Assembly (NCBI GenBank): GCA_963701445.1
Contig: CAVPAM010000039.1
Coordinates: forward strand, 62,001-126,000
Source of the DNA: CAKZLS01 sp963701445
GTDB taxonomy: Bacteria > Pseudomonadota > Alphaproteobacteria > Rhodospirillales > Defluviicoccaceae
Length of the DNA stretch: 64,000 bases
Direction of reading: 5' to 3'
Shown here piece by piece: positions 1 through 8,908 of the stretch. The position numbers and the translations under genes are program-made. The notes below the pieces were generated by a model. It searched no databases. It worked only from the letters and a program-made list of their open reading frames with translations, and was not told the DNA's origin. The stretch's first letter is position 1; each line of letters starts with the position of its first letter.

Positions 1-1
1 C

Positions 2-697
2 TTGATCGTTCTCGCCGTGGTCGTGGGTATAGTTGCCACCGGCGAAGTCCAGTTGGGGGAGGTCGCCAAGATTTGTCTGATTTCGGCTGGGTTCATCGGC
101 GCCATTCTAACGTTTGGCCCAAGATTGGCAGGTTACGGCGTCCCGCTATTCCGCATCTTCGAAAAGCATCGTCTGAAACTCCTCTATCCGCTCTGCCTGA
201 TGTTCGTTATGTCTTGGCTCGCCAACTTATTGGGCCTTGCCGCAATCGTCGGCGCCTTTGCCGCCGGCCTAATTATTACAGAGGACCAGTTTGGAGGTGA
301 CGGGGAAGCATCGACGGGCGAAAGTCGACAAAAGATAGAACAACTCGTCGAACCCCTCGAATTGGTGTTCGCTCCGGTTTTCTTCGTGCTCATGGGCATG
401 CAGGTCAACTTAGCAACCTTCCTCGAAACTGACGTTCTAGGGCTTGGATGCATTCTGATCGTCGCGGCGATTGTGGGAAAGGCAATATCCGGGATTGCTG
501 CCGGCGGCACTGTTGACAGGGTAACCGTCGGTATTGGCATGGTCCCACGCGGCGAAGTCGGTCTGATTTTCGCTAGCGTTGGTAAAGGACTCGGAGTTCT
601 GGACGAGGGTGAGTTCTCGGCCATCGTCATTATGGTGATTGTTACCACGCTGCTAACGCCATTGGCGCTTAAATGGTCACTGGCGCAAAGAGGTTAG
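2..697 (+). CDS. Cation:proton antiporter, C-terminal part (5' end outside window)
   Basis: The open frame runs in from the left edge, so this is the last ~231 residues of a CPA2-type (Kef/NapA-like) monovalent cation/proton antiporter of the inner membrane. Several hydrophobic helices are visible. The segment GLAAIVGAFAAGLIITE and the later MVPRGEVGLIFASVGKG are typical of the pore helices of this family. It ends with a hydrophobic stretch and a short basic tail and shows no KTN/RCK regulatory domain after the last helix. The ion specificity cannot be read from this fragment. Confidence 0.85.
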   Translation: MIVLAVVVGIVATGEVQLGEVAKICLISAGFIGAILTFGPRLAGYGVPLFRIFEKHRLKLLYPLCLMFVMSWLANLLGLAAIVGAFAAGLIITEDQFGGDGEASTGESRQKIEQLVEPLELVFAPVFFVLMGMQVNLATFLETDVLGLGCILIVAAIVGKAISGIAAGGTVDRVTVGIGMVPRGEVGLIFASVGKGLGVLDEGEFSAIVIMVIVTTLLTPLALKWSLAQRG

Positions 698-1074
698 CGA
701 TCTGTTCCGTCATCCTCCGATAGCAGAGGCCCGCCGAGATGTATGGAAATGGCTCTGCAAAAGGCTGCTTATCGACAAAGGACCTTGATGGCACTCAACT
801 CAAGGTGCCGTAATTTAACGAGATGAAGCGCTCCCTGCGCGACTTCCGCATCGGGTCACGAGTGACGGTTAGCGCCAGCTGCCTGTTTGGTCCGTAGCTG
901 AGGGTCGAGCTAACCAAATCAGGGGGATTGCCGACGTTCGGCCTTGAAGGTCGGCTAGGTGTAGGAGAGCCGCAGTCTCGCCCACTCTCCCATGCGCACC
1001 GCTAGCTATCAGCGGTCGTCGGCTTGGCCGGCGCGGCGGTTTGCGCCCATCTCAAAAAGTGGCTCGAGCTGCTA
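698..1074. other. Intergenic gap, no gene seen
   Basis: About 380 bases lie between the antiporter stop and the stop of the convergent DUF4410 gene. I see no plausible coding frame, no clear terminator and no RNA gene. Base composition is more mixed than in the flanking genes. Confidence 0.5.
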
Positions 1075-1785
1075 TTATGCACCCAGGTCCCAACCTTGAC
1101 GCTCGGCACCTTCTTTTAATTTTTGCGCGATCTCGTCGACACTTCTCGTTATTGCCTGGTCCATCGAGCCCGAGCCCGTAGCTTCTGCGCCGCCCCTGAC
1201 CGTTCCGCCAACGATCAGACCGATCGGGTTGGCGGTCGCCGCGAAGATTGCAACCGGGACGGCGGCGCCGGGCAAATAATCGTCACCGGATTTGAGCTTG
1301 CCGCCGCCGAGCCGGCGTAGGCCCTGGGGTGTCATCTGAAAGACTTCGACCGCTGTCGTCAATTCGGCGTTTCCATAGCCCATTCCTAAAGCCACCCGCT
1401 TCGTGGCGCTCCCCTCGGAAACCGAAATGAAATAACCTCTTATGACGACGTCGTTAATCAGAGGAGCCGGCTGGCCAACCGCGCGCACCGCGGGCAAACC
1501 GAAGTTGTTCAACTTCTCCACAAGTCGATCCGCCATTTCAGCGCCCAGCTTTCGGGAAACCTCGAGCTGCTCGCTTGTTAGAGGCTGAGAATCAACTGTA
1601 TAGCGGCTAAACCAGGAACCAGGCGGGACTTCGGCGGGGTCCGCGACGAAGTTATGCACGATTACCCGGTCCGCTTGTGGAATTTTCGGGCCTTCGTAAG
1701 TATCGCGCTCCATAACCTTAGCGGACGAGCACCCGGCAGCAATAACTAGGGTGAACATCAAAATGGCTGAATAACGAAATCGCAT
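1075..1785 (-). CDS. DUF4410-family lipoprotein
   Basis: This is a 236-residue predicted lipoprotein of unknown function. The start at 1785 is chosen because it opens directly on a signal peptide (MRFRYSAILMFTLVIAAGC) with a lipobox cysteine at residue 19. A longer frame to 1947 adds only non-signal-like sequence. The mature part has the DUF4410 pattern: 'ADRVIVHNFVADPAEVP' near the start, a central 'VVIRGYFISVSEGSATKRV', and a glycine-rich 'ANPIGLIVGGTVRG' stretch. The family is commonly annotated as an envelope lipoprotein, and no partner gene lies next to it here. Confidence 0.75.
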   Translation of the reverse strand: MRFRYSAILMFTLVIAAGCSSAKVMERDTYEGPKIPQADRVIVHNFVADPAEVPPGSWFSRYTVDSQPLTSEQLEVSRKLGAEMADRLVEKLNNFGLPAVRAVGQPAPLINDVVIRGYFISVSEGSATKRVALGMGYGNAELTTAVEVFQMTPQGLRRLGGGKLKSGDDYLPGAAVPVAIFAATANPIGLIVGGTVRGGAEATGSGSMDQAITRSVDEIAQKLKEGAERQGWDLGA

Positions 1786-2025
1786 TATTCTAAACTCCAT
1801 CGAAAAATCGGCGATCCTCCCGCGCAAGGTCGCAGAAAAGCGGAAGTTACCCGAAAACTCAGGCATGGTTTTGGTTTCCCGCCTTAGATGGTCGCGGTGC
1901 AATCCGGCGCATACGAGGCGCTGTATTCTTACACTGATTTCCCGCAATCAAAAGCGTTTACACCACCGTTCCTATCCCTCGGATAACCTCCATCCTCCCC
2001 GTCCTTGTGTGGCAAAAAGGGGTCG

Positions 2026-2331
2026 TTACCCGCAAAATTCATACACCACCCGCGCCTCGGCCTGGACGCGATCGCGGAATCGCTTGTTGATGAACCCGGC
2101 GGTGTTGAGATCCACCTTGCGGCCGAGGAGTTCGGTCAGCTCGCGCTCGATGGCGAAAAACTCCAGGCCGACCCGGGCGTCGGGCTCGAACTCCACCAGC
2201 AGGTCCACGTCGCTCTCGGCCGTGAAATCGTCGCGAAGCGCCGAGCCGAACAGCGCGAGCCGCTTGATCCGCCGCCGCCGGCACAACTCCGAAACCGAAG
2301 CCAGGGGAATATCGATGCGCGGTGTTGCCAT
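2026..2331 (-). CDS. MNT-type nucleotidyltransferase domain protein (MntA-like, no HEPN partner)
   Basis: This 101-residue protein has the minimal nucleotidyltransferase fold. It carries the GS-x9-D-x-D signature as GSALRDDFTAESDVDLLVEF (residues about 29-48), with the metal-binding acidic pair in SDVDLLV. Such proteins usually form type VII toxin-antitoxin pairs with HEPN RNases, where the MNT enzyme AMPylates the toxin. No HEPN frame is visible on either side, so this is either an orphan antitoxin or the remnant of a pair. The ATG at 2331 is well placed. A palindrome-rich gap follows at higher coordinates. Confidence 0.8.
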   Translation of the reverse strand: MATPRIDIPLASVSELCRRRRIKRLALFGSALRDDFTAESDVDLLVEFEPDARVGLEFFAIERELTELLGRKVDLNTAGFINKRFRDRVQAEARVVYEFCG

Positions 2332-2472
2332 GGACCCTCTCCATCGGGGCCGGCGCCGGGTGCCTCCGAAGCCGTCGAGCCCGTCTTCCGTCGATCCGCC
2401 GCCAAGGTACTCCTCCCGCCCGGCGGCGACAACCGCCGGCGAACGTTAGACCGCCGCCAACCGTCGTCCCTC

Positions 2473-2502
2473 CGTCGTTGCGAGCGAAGCGCGGCAATCC
2501 AG
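2473..2502 (+). repeat. REP-like palindromic element in a hairpin-rich gap
   Basis: The stretch reading CGTTGCGAGCGAAGCGCGG and then CAATCCAG resembles a widely dispersed intergenic repeat family of GC-rich proteobacteria. Only one copy is recognisable in this window. The rest of the 2332-2773 gap holds small perfect palindromes, such as GTCGCG-GGT-CGCGAC near 2591-2605 and CGCCCG/CGGGCG at 2625-2642, and no gene. Confidence 0.4.
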
Positions 2503-2678
2503 TCCCACCGCTCGCCCCCCGCGCGGCACCGGACCGCCGCGTCGCCTCGCTCCTCGCGGGGGCGGCGGGGGGCGGCGGGAGCGCTTCGGTGTCGCGGGTC
2601 GCGACGCGCGTCGGCCGGGATGTTCGCCCGCTTTTTCGGGCGTCCGGTGGCACCGAACTTGCTAGAAAGGGCCCCGAT

Positions 2679-2734
2679 TTCTACTGTGCATGGGGTTGTT
2701 TTGCAAAAAACCGTTTTTACCCCCCCCCCCCCCC
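2679..2734 (+). repeat. Dispersed repeat, copy 1, ending in a 15-C tract
   Basis: A block beginning CTACTGTGCATGGGGTTG (2681 onward) and continuing TTTTGCAAAAA is followed by an uninterrupted run of 15 C (2720-2734). The same block, with a few substitutions and again followed by a C-rich tract, is found at 41679-41736, in an unrelated intergenic gap. Both copies sit beyond the 3' end of a gene (flgE here, glpV there). Confidence 0.65.
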
Positions 2735-2773
2735 GCAACGTGCGCGAACGGCGGGCGGCTCGTCATGCGTCGA

Positions 2774-4062
2774 TTACCGTTTGAGCTGGGCCGCCGTCTG
2801 GAGCATTTCGTCGACGGTCTTGAACACCGTCGCGGACGAGCTGTAGGCGCGCTGGGTCATGATCATGCGGGTGAACTCGTCGGCCAGTTCCACGTTGGAC
2901 TGTTCCACCAACTCCGGGATCACCTCGCCGAGGCCGCCCTCGCCGGCGACGCCGACGGTGAGCACGCCCGAGTCCTCGCTCAGCGTGAACACGTTGCCGC
3001 TCAGCATGCGCAGGCCGTCGGGGTTGGGGACGTTGCCGATGCCCAGGCGGTAGAGCGGCTGGACCTGGCCGTTGGAGAACAGGCCGTGGATGACGCCGTC
3101 GGCGTCGAACTCCACCGATTTGAGCTGGCCGGGCGGGAAGCCGTCGCGGTCGTAGTCGAGCTCCATCAGCGGTCCCGAAAACTGGGTGAAGTCGGCGATG
3201 TCGAGGATGAAGTTGCTGGCGCTGCCGCCGGCGTGGGCGATGTTGACGGCGAACTCGGTCGGGCCGCCGAGGGCGCCGAGGGCGTCGAAGGTCAGCGGCG
3301 CCGCCGGCGCGAAGGTGACCGTGTCGCCGCTCGCGCCGGTCATGTTCAGGTCCCAGGTGTTGGGCGCGGTCTTGGCGAAGCGCAGCTCCACGGACCGGCT
3401 GTCCCCGGCCGAGTCGAACACGTCCATGGCATAGCCGTTCACCTGCCCGGGCGCGAGGTCGGCCGGCAGGTTGAGCGACAGGTCGGCCCGGGTGGTGGGC
3501 TGGCCGGCGCTGGAAAAGGCGCCGGGGTCGAGGCGGATGGACGAGAGGCCGCCGGCGTCGGCGGAGAAGCTGCCGTCGGGGGCGGCCCGCCATCCCTGCA
3601 CGTAGTAGCCGTTGCCGTCCACCAGGTAGGTTTCGTTGGACGTGTAGGTGGTGCCGTCCGGATCGGTGGCGGTGTACTGGCCGCCGACGGCGGTCCGAAC
3701 GCGCCGTCGCGGCCGTAGAGCTCGGCCCCGCCGCCGCCGACCTCGGTGTTGTAGATGAAGAACCCCCGCCCGAGCAGCGCCAGGTCCATGCCGCCGCCGG
3801 TGCTCCGCACCTGGCCCTGGTCGCTGATGCGGTTGTAGGTCTTGGCGCGGACCCCGCCCATGTCGGAATGGGTGCTGCCCGACGGCACCTCGCCGTTGCC
3901 GGGGCTCGACCAGGTCCGGCTCACCAGCGTCCCGAAGTTGATCTCCGAGCGCTTGTAGCCGTTGGTGGTGACGTTGGCGACATTGGCGCCGATGGCTTCC
4001 AGGGCCCGGGACTGGGAGTTCATCCCCGAGGCGCTCGATGTAAACGCACCATTCACACTCAT
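2774..4062 (-). CDS. flgE: Flagellar hook protein FlgE (one-base frameshift)
   Basis: The hook protein polymerises outside the cell to link basal body and filament. The N-terminus MSVNGAFTSSASGMNSQSRA and the NVANVTTNGYKRSEINFG motif are the conserved rod/hook start. The C-terminus (EFTRMIMTQRAYSSSATVFK) is the matching flagellar C-terminal domain. The reading frame breaks near 3697: the first part ends after LYGRDGAF and the continuation RTAVGGQYTATDPDG is in another frame, as if one base were missing. Corrected length is about 429 residues. A sigma54-like promoter lies 57 bases upstream. Sequencing error is more likely than a true null, because both halves are perfectly conserved. Confidence 0.85.
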
Positions 4063-4118
4063 GGCAGGCTCCGACGTTGCCAGAATTCCGACGGACAAGA
4101 CCGTCCCGCCGCAAGGGA

Positions 4119-4134
4119 AGCAAGAGCGGGGCCA
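4119..4134 (-). promoter_or_regulatory. Sigma54 (-24/-12) promoter for flgE
   Basis: Read on the minus strand this is TGGCCCCGCTCTTGCT, which matches the TGGCAC-N5-TTGCW consensus at all but one position and has exactly ten bases between GG and GC. The flgE start codon is 57 bases beyond the GC element. Hook genes are commonly under RpoN control. Confidence 0.6.
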
Positions 4135-4237
4135 ACGGCGGGTGCCTGTTAACGCCTTGAAAGTCAACGGCTTGGAGTCGCCCGGCGGCGGGCACGGTGG
4201 GCGGGCCGGGCCGTTCGTGCCGCCGCCCCGGCAATCT

Positions 4238-5279
4238 TTACCGGGTGGCGAACACGAACGCCTGGGCCGGGTCCGCCTTCAGCGACACCGCCGTGCCCGG
4301 CTCCGGCAGGTAGACGCCCGGAACCAGCACCGCCAGCGGCTCCTCGACGCCGTCGACGGTCACGCGCAGGTGGCTGGAGCGGCCGAGCAGCCGCGCCGAC
4401 GTCACCGTCGCCGGGGTGCCCGCGCCGGGCGGCGCCACCGTCAGGCCCTCCGGGCGGATCAGCAGCGGCGCCCGGGTGCCGTCGGCCAGCGCGTGCGCGT
4501 CGAAGGCGCCGACGGGGGTCCGCAGGTGGCCGTCGGCGACCACGCCGGGGACATGGTTGAGCGGGCCGAACAGCTCCGCCACGGATGCGTCCCGGGGGTG
4601 CAGGTAGATCTCCGCCGGGGCGCCGTGCTGGAGGATCTCGCCCTCTTCCATGATCAGCAGCCGGTCGGACATGAACATCGCCTCCTCGGGGTCGTGGGAG
4701 ACGATCAGGGTGGCGATGCCGGTCTCGCGCAGCAGTTCCAGCGTCTGCTCGCGCACCTGGGCGCGGCGGGTGACGTCCAGCCCCGAGAACGGCTCGTCGA
4801 GCAGCAGCACGTCCGGGTTGGGCGCCAGCGCCCGCAGCAGCGCGCACCGCTGTTGCTGGCCGCCCGACAGCGTGTGCGGGTAGCTGCGGGCGAACGCCGC
4901 GAGCCCCATGCGGTCCAGCGCCGAGCGCACCCAGCGCCGCCGCCCCACCGACAGGTCGGAGATGCCGAAGGCGATGTTGTCGAACACGGTCAGATGCGGG
5001 AAACAGCGCGTAGTCCTGGAACATCAGCCCCACCCGCCGGCGCTCGGGCGCCACGTGCAGGCCCCGGGCGCCGTCGGCGACCACGCGATCGCCGATGGTC
5101 ACCCGGCCGCGCCGGACCGCCTCCAGCCCGGCGGCGAGGCGCAGCAGCGTGGTCTTGCCGCACCCCGACGGACCGAGCAGGCAGGCCACCTGCCCCGGCG
5201 TGACCGCGAGCGACACGCCGCGCACCACCTCCACGGCGCCGTAGGCATGGAACACGTCGTCGAGACGGACGCCGCTCAT
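4238..5279 (-). CDS. fbpC: Iron(III) ABC transporter ATP-binding protein FbpC (one-base frameshift)
   Basis: This ATPase subunit energises ferric iron import with FbpA and FbpB. It shows Walker A (LLGPSGCGKTTLL), Q-loop (GLMFQDYALFP), signature LSGGQQQR, Walker B (DVLLLDEPFSG) and the switch histidine in IVSHDPEE. A C-terminal TOBE-like regulatory region follows. The frame breaks at 5001-5003: after MFQDYALFP the expected HLTVFDNIAFG continues in another frame, consistent with one extra A on the plus strand. Corrected length is about 346 residues. The start ATG at 5279 overlaps the fbpB stop (ATGA), showing translational coupling. Confidence 0.87.
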
Positions 5280-6979
5280 GTTCCGGCGTCTTCCGTCCCG
5301 GGCCGCGAGCGGCGGATGGTCATGCTGAGCGCGATCACCGGAAGGATCCCGGCGGCGACGATGGCGAGCGCGCCGGCCGCGCACTCCTCCAGCAGTTCCG
5401 ACGACGCGAACTGGTGGACGTAGGTGGCGAGCGTGTCGAAGTTGAACGGCCGGAGCAGGACGGTCATGGGCAGCTCCTTCATGCCGTCCACGAACACCAG
5501 GATCGCGGCGGTGAGGATGGTGCCCTTCATCATCGGCAGGTGCACGGAAAGCAGGGTGCGCCCCGGTCCCCGCCCGAGGGTGCGGGCGGCGCCGTCCATG
5601 CCGGTGGTGATCTTGCCGAGGCCGGCCTCGACGGTGCCCAGCGACAGCGCCAGGAACCGGGCCACGTAGGCGAACAGCAGCGCGAACAGGCTGCCGCTGA
5701 GCAGCAGCCCGGTGGACACGCCGAAGGTTTCGCGCATGAACCCGTCCACGGCGTTGTCGAAGGCGGCCAGCGGGATCAGCACCCCCACCGCCAGCACCGC
5801 GCCGGGAACCGCGTAGCCGACGCCGGCGAACCGCACCGCCCAGCGCAGCACCCGCCCGCCGCCGAGCCGCACTCCGTACGCCAGGAACAGGCCGACGCAG
5901 ACGGCCGCCACCGCCGCGCCCGCCGAGAGGGTCAGGCTGTTCAGCGCATACTCGACGAAACTGCCGCCATGGGTGACCGGTGGGGTGCGCAGCGCGTAGA
6001 CCGCGAGGACGGCGCCCGGCAGCGCGAAGCCGAACACCAGCGGCAACAGGCAGGCCACCACCGCGAGCCCCCGGCGGACCCCGCCCAGCCGGTAGCTCGG
6101 CAGCGCGCGGTAGCGGGTGGTGGTGTGGTGGTAGCGCTGGCCGCGGCGGGCCAGCCGCTCCATGGCGATCAGCACGAGAACCACCGCCAGCATGACCACC
6201 GCCAGCTGCGCCGCCCCGGACGGGCTGTTCATGTTGAGCCAGACGTCGTAGATGCCGGCGGTAAAGGTGGGGACGGCGAAGTAATCCACCGTGCCGAAAT
6301 CGTTCAGCGTCTCCATCAGCACCAGCGACACGCCGACGACGATGGCCGGCCTCGCCAGCGGCAGCGCCACGCCCCGGAAGCTCCGCCACGGCCCCCGGCC
6401 CAGGGTCCGGCTCACCTCCAGCACGCACACCGACTGCTCCAGGAACGCCGCCCGCGAGAGCAGGTAGACATACGGATAGAGCACCAGCGTCATCATCGAG
6501 ATGGCGCCGCCGAGCGAGCGGATCTCCGGGAACCAGTAGTCCCGGGGGCTGGCCCAGCCGAACAGCGCGCGCAACGCCCCCTGGACCGGCCCGGCGTACT
6601 CCAGCATGTCGGTGTAGACATAGGCGATCACATAGGCGGGCATGGCGAGCGGCAGCAGCAGCGCCCATTCGAACACCCGGCGGCCGGGAAAGCGGCACAT
6701 GGTGGTGAGCCACGCGGTTCCCACGCCGATGACGACGGTCCCGAGCCCGACCCCGAGCATCAGCGCGAACGTGGTGCGCACGTAGAGCGGCAGGACCGTC
6801 CCGGCGAGATGCGGCCAGATATCGTCGCTGGGATCGAAGGCGAGCACCGCCACCGCCAACAACGGCACCGCGATCAGACCGGCGACCGCGAGGGCGCCGA
6901 GGGTCCAGCCGCCGGGACCGAAACGCCGGACGCCGCTCCGCCGGGGCGTCCCTTGCGTTCCAGCCGTCACCGTCCCCAT
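5276..6979 (-). CDS. fbpB: Iron(III) ABC transporter permease FbpB
   Basis: This 567-residue inner-membrane permease is of the fused type, with two homologous halves of about six helices each, as is usual for FbpB/SfuB ferric iron permeases. Two EAA-loop regions are visible: 'EVSRTLGRGPWRSFRGVALP' in the first half and 'DGAARTLGRGPGRTLLSVHL' in the second. They dock on the ATPase. It lies 86 bases downstream of fbpA and overlaps fbpC by four bases. The thiamine or 2-aminoethylphosphonate permeases share this architecture, but the neighbouring binding protein argues for iron. Confidence 0.88.
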   Translation of the reverse strand: MGTVTAGTQGTPRRSGVRRFGPGGWTLGALAVAGLIAVPLLAVAVLAFDPSDDIWPHLAGTVLPLYVRTTFALMLGVGLGTVVIGVGTAWLTTMCRFPGRRVFEWALLLPLAMPAYVIAYVYTDMLEYAGPVQGALRALFGWASPRDYWFPEIRSLGGAISMMTLVLYPYVYLLSRAAFLEQSVCVLEVSRTLGRGPWRSFRGVALPLARPAIVVGVSLVLMETLNDFGTVDYFAVPTFTAGIYDVWLNMNSPSGAAQLAVVMLAVVLVLIAMERLARRGQRYHHTTTRYRALPSYRLGGVRRGLAVVACLLPLVFGFALPGAVLAVYALRTPPVTHGGSFVEYALNSLTLSAGAAVAAVCVGLFLAYGVRLGGGRVLRWAVRFAGVGYAVPGAVLAVGVLIPLAAFDNAVDGFMRETFGVSTGLLLSGSLFALLFAYVARFLALSLGTVEAGLGKITTGMDGAARTLGRGPGRTLLSVHLPMMKGTILTAAILVFVDGMKELPMTVLLRPFNFDTLATYVHQFASSELLEECAAGALAIVAAGILPVIALSMTIRRSRPGTEDAGT

Positions 6980-7065
6980 GATGTCGATCTCGCTTCATCC
7001 AAACCGAAAAAAGCCGCCGGCGCCGAAGCCGCGCCGGCCCGGGACCGCCAGGCCCGTTAAGCCCG

Positions 7066-8112
7066 CTAGGAGTCGGGCCCCTGATCGTACCCGACCCGGT
7101 CCACCAGTTTCGAGGCGGCCGCCCTGTGTTTGGCGACCTCCGAGAGATCGATGGTGTCGGCCTTGAACGGCCCCCACGACGCCACCAGCGGATCGATGGC
7201 CACGCCCGGCTTTACGGGGTATTCGAAATTCTGCTCCGCGTAAAGCTTCTGGGCGTCGTCCTCGCTGAGGAACTCGAGCAGCCTGATGGCGTTCTCGCGG
7301 TTGTTGGCGCTCCGCGTGACCGCCGCGCCGGAGATGTTGACGTGGGTTCCCTGGTCCTGCTGGTTGGGGAACACGATACGGACCGCGTCGGCCCAGGTCT
7401 TCTCTTCCGGTTCGTCCTCGTTGGTGGCCATCTTGCCCATGTAGTACGTGTTGGCGACCGCCACGTCGCAAACGCCCTCGTAGACCGCCTTGGCCTGCGC
7501 GCGATCGTTGCCCTGGGGTTTGCGCGCCAGATTGTCCTTCACCCCGCGAAGCCAGTCCTCGGCCTTGTCCTCGCCGTCATGCGCGATGACCGAGGCGATC
7601 AGCGAGACCATGTAGACATGCTTGCCCGACCGGGTGCAGACGCGGCCCTTGAATTTCGGATCGGCCAGATCCTCGTAGCGGGTCATCTCCCCGGGAGCCA
7701 CCCGGTCCTTGCTGGCGAGAACGACGCGTGCGCGCATTGTCAGCCCGTACCAAAGGCCGTCCGGATCGCGGTACTGTTCGGGGATGTTCTGATCCAGAAC
7801 CTCCGAGGACACCGGTTGCAGCACGCCCACTTCCATCATGTCTTTCAGGTTGCCCACATCGGCGGTCAACACTAGGTCGGCCGGGCTGTTGTCGCCCTCC
7901 GCCTTGAGGCGTTCCAATATGCCTTCCTTGGCGTACACCGCGTTGACCCGGATACCGGTCTGTTCGGTAAACCTGTCGAGAATGGGCTGGATCAGGAACG
8001 GTTGGCGATAGGAATACAGGTTCACCTCGCCGCCGTCGACGGCCCGCGACTCGCCCGCCCCCGCCGCCAGCAGCAGCACTGACAGGGCAATCGCACATGT
8101 TCTGTTCGGCAT
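7066..8112 (-). CDS. fbpA: Iron(III) ABC transporter substrate-binding protein FbpA
   Basis: This periplasmic binding protein delivers ferric iron to FbpB. The start at 8112 (348 residues) is preferred over 8151 because GGAGA lies about eight bases upstream and the protein then opens on a clean Sec signal (MPNRTCAIALSVLLLAAGAG...SRA). The mature part has the family features: VNLYSYRQPFLIQPILDRF at the start and the iron-coordinating tyrosine pair in VANTYYMGKMA. It is first in the fbpA-fbpB-fbpC operon. A Fur-like palindrome just upstream fits iron repression. Confidence 0.9.
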   Translation of the reverse strand: MPNRTCAIALSVLLLAAGAGESRAVDGGEVNLYSYRQPFLIQPILDRFTEQTGIRVNAVYAKEGILERLKAEGDNSPADLVLTADVGNLKDMMEVGVLQPVSSEVLDQNIPEQYRDPDGLWYGLTMRARVVLASKDRVAPGEMTRYEDLADPKFKGRVCTRSGKHVYMVSLIASVIAHDGEDKAEDWLRGVKDNLARKPQGNDRAQAKAVYEGVCDVAVANTYYMGKMATNEDEPEEKTWADAVRIVFPNQQDQGTHVNISGAAVTRSANNRENAIRLLEFLSEDDAQKLYAEQNFEYPVKPGVAIDPLVASWGPFKADTIDLSEVAKHRAAASKLVDRVGYDQGPDS

Positions 8113-8154
8113 GATTCTCGTCTCCGGCCCTTTGTTTAGCGCGGGCTTCAATTA

Positions 8155-8175
8155 AAAATGCGTCTCATTCGCAAC
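8155..8175 (-). promoter_or_regulatory. Fur-like iron box upstream of fbpA
   Basis: On the minus strand the sequence TGCGAATGAGACGCATTTT resembles proteobacterial Fur boxes (two GAATGA/TCATTC-type half sites in a TGC...GCA frame). It lies about 43 bases upstream of the fbpA start, where a repressor would cover the promoter. The match is by eye and Irr or RirA binding is not excluded. Confidence 0.4.
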
Positions 8176-8236
8176 AATGCTAGGCCGCCAGCCGAGACAT
8201 TTCAACACACAAATTGAGGACTAAGGGGCATGGCAT

Positions 8237-8252
8237 TGGCGTTTAACGCGCT
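8237..8252 (+). promoter_or_regulatory. Weak sigma54-like promoter for fliX
   Basis: TGGCGTTTAACGCGCT has GG and GC separated by exactly ten bases, as sigma54 requires, and keeps TGGC and the final GCT. It departs from the consensus at the AC and TT positions. The fliX start is 59 bases downstream. I list it only because two better matches serve flgE and flgF. Confidence 0.25.
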
Positions 8253-8311
8253 CTTAACCGTCGCCGACGCAGGATGCGACCGTCAGTTCATGTCAACGAT
8301 CGAGCCAGGCG

Positions 8312-8743
8312 ATGAAAATCTCCACCCTCGAAACCAACCGGCGCACGGACACTGCCCGCGGCAAGAGCGCCACGGGAGGATCCAACGGCGCGTTCGCGAG
8401 CACGCTGCGGAGCGCGACGTCGTCCCCGTCGGCAACGGCCATGGGAGGCGCCAGCGCGGTATTCTCCGTTGGCTCCATCCTGTCGGTCCAGGAGACACTG
8501 GACGCCACCGAGGAAACCGCGAAGAAAAAACTCAGCCGGTTCGGCAACGGCGTGCTCGATCACCTCGAAGACCTCCGGCGCGGGATTCTCGATGGCGCCG
8601 TCTCCAAGGAGCGCCTGACCGGTCTCGCCCGCATGTTGAGAGAGAAACGCGACCCCGCCGACGACCCCAGGCTGAACGCGATCATCGACGAAATCGAGCT
8701 TCGCGCCGAGGTGGAAATCGCCAAACTGACCCGCAAGACCTGA
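8312..8743 (+). CDS. fliX: Flagellar assembly regulator FliX
   Basis: FliX is an alphaproteobacterial flagellar assembly checkpoint protein, known in Caulobacter to couple basal-body completion to the sigma54 activator FlbD. The 143-residue protein begins MKISTLETN and has a low-complexity Ser/Ala/Gly stretch (about 20-50). It then has the conserved C-terminal helical region with DATEETAKKKLSRFGNGVLD and DDPRLNAIIDEIELRAEVE. It is followed by dksA, a common neighbour. flgI, which often precedes it in relatives, is absent here; the iron transporter is there instead. Confidence 0.88.
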   Translation: MKISTLETNRRTDTARGKSATGGSNGAFASTLRSATSSPSATAMGGASAVFSVGSILSVQETLDATEETAKKKLSRFGNGVLDHLEDLRRGILDGAVSKERLTGLARMLREKRDPADDPRLNAIIDEIELRAEVEIAKLTRKT

Positions 8744-8908
8744 CGCAAACGGCCTTTCGCCGTATTGTCTCGGCCACTTCGGCACTTTATTGCGAGATTT
8801 CAAAGAGTTGTATGAACGCCCGCGTGAAGATTGGGCTTGCGGCGAAGGTCATGAAAAAATATATTCCGCCACAGTTAGCCGCATGGGCCTGACTGTTGGG
8901 GATGCTTG

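Noticed and set aside
2720..2734. Poly-C tract as a phase-variation switch for a gene
   Set aside because: It lies in a non-coding gap beyond the flgE stop, with no open frame or promoter spacing that it would alter; it may also be a sequencing artefact.
2332..2773. Hidden HEPN toxin gene beside the MNT gene
   Set aside because: All frames here are Arg/Pro/Gly-rich shadows; no R-x4-6-H motif context was found.
5414..7060. Long plus-strand open frame opposite fbpB
   Set aside because: It is His/Gln/Arg-rich antisense sequence, the usual shadow of a GC-rich membrane protein gene, while the minus strand has a full permease.
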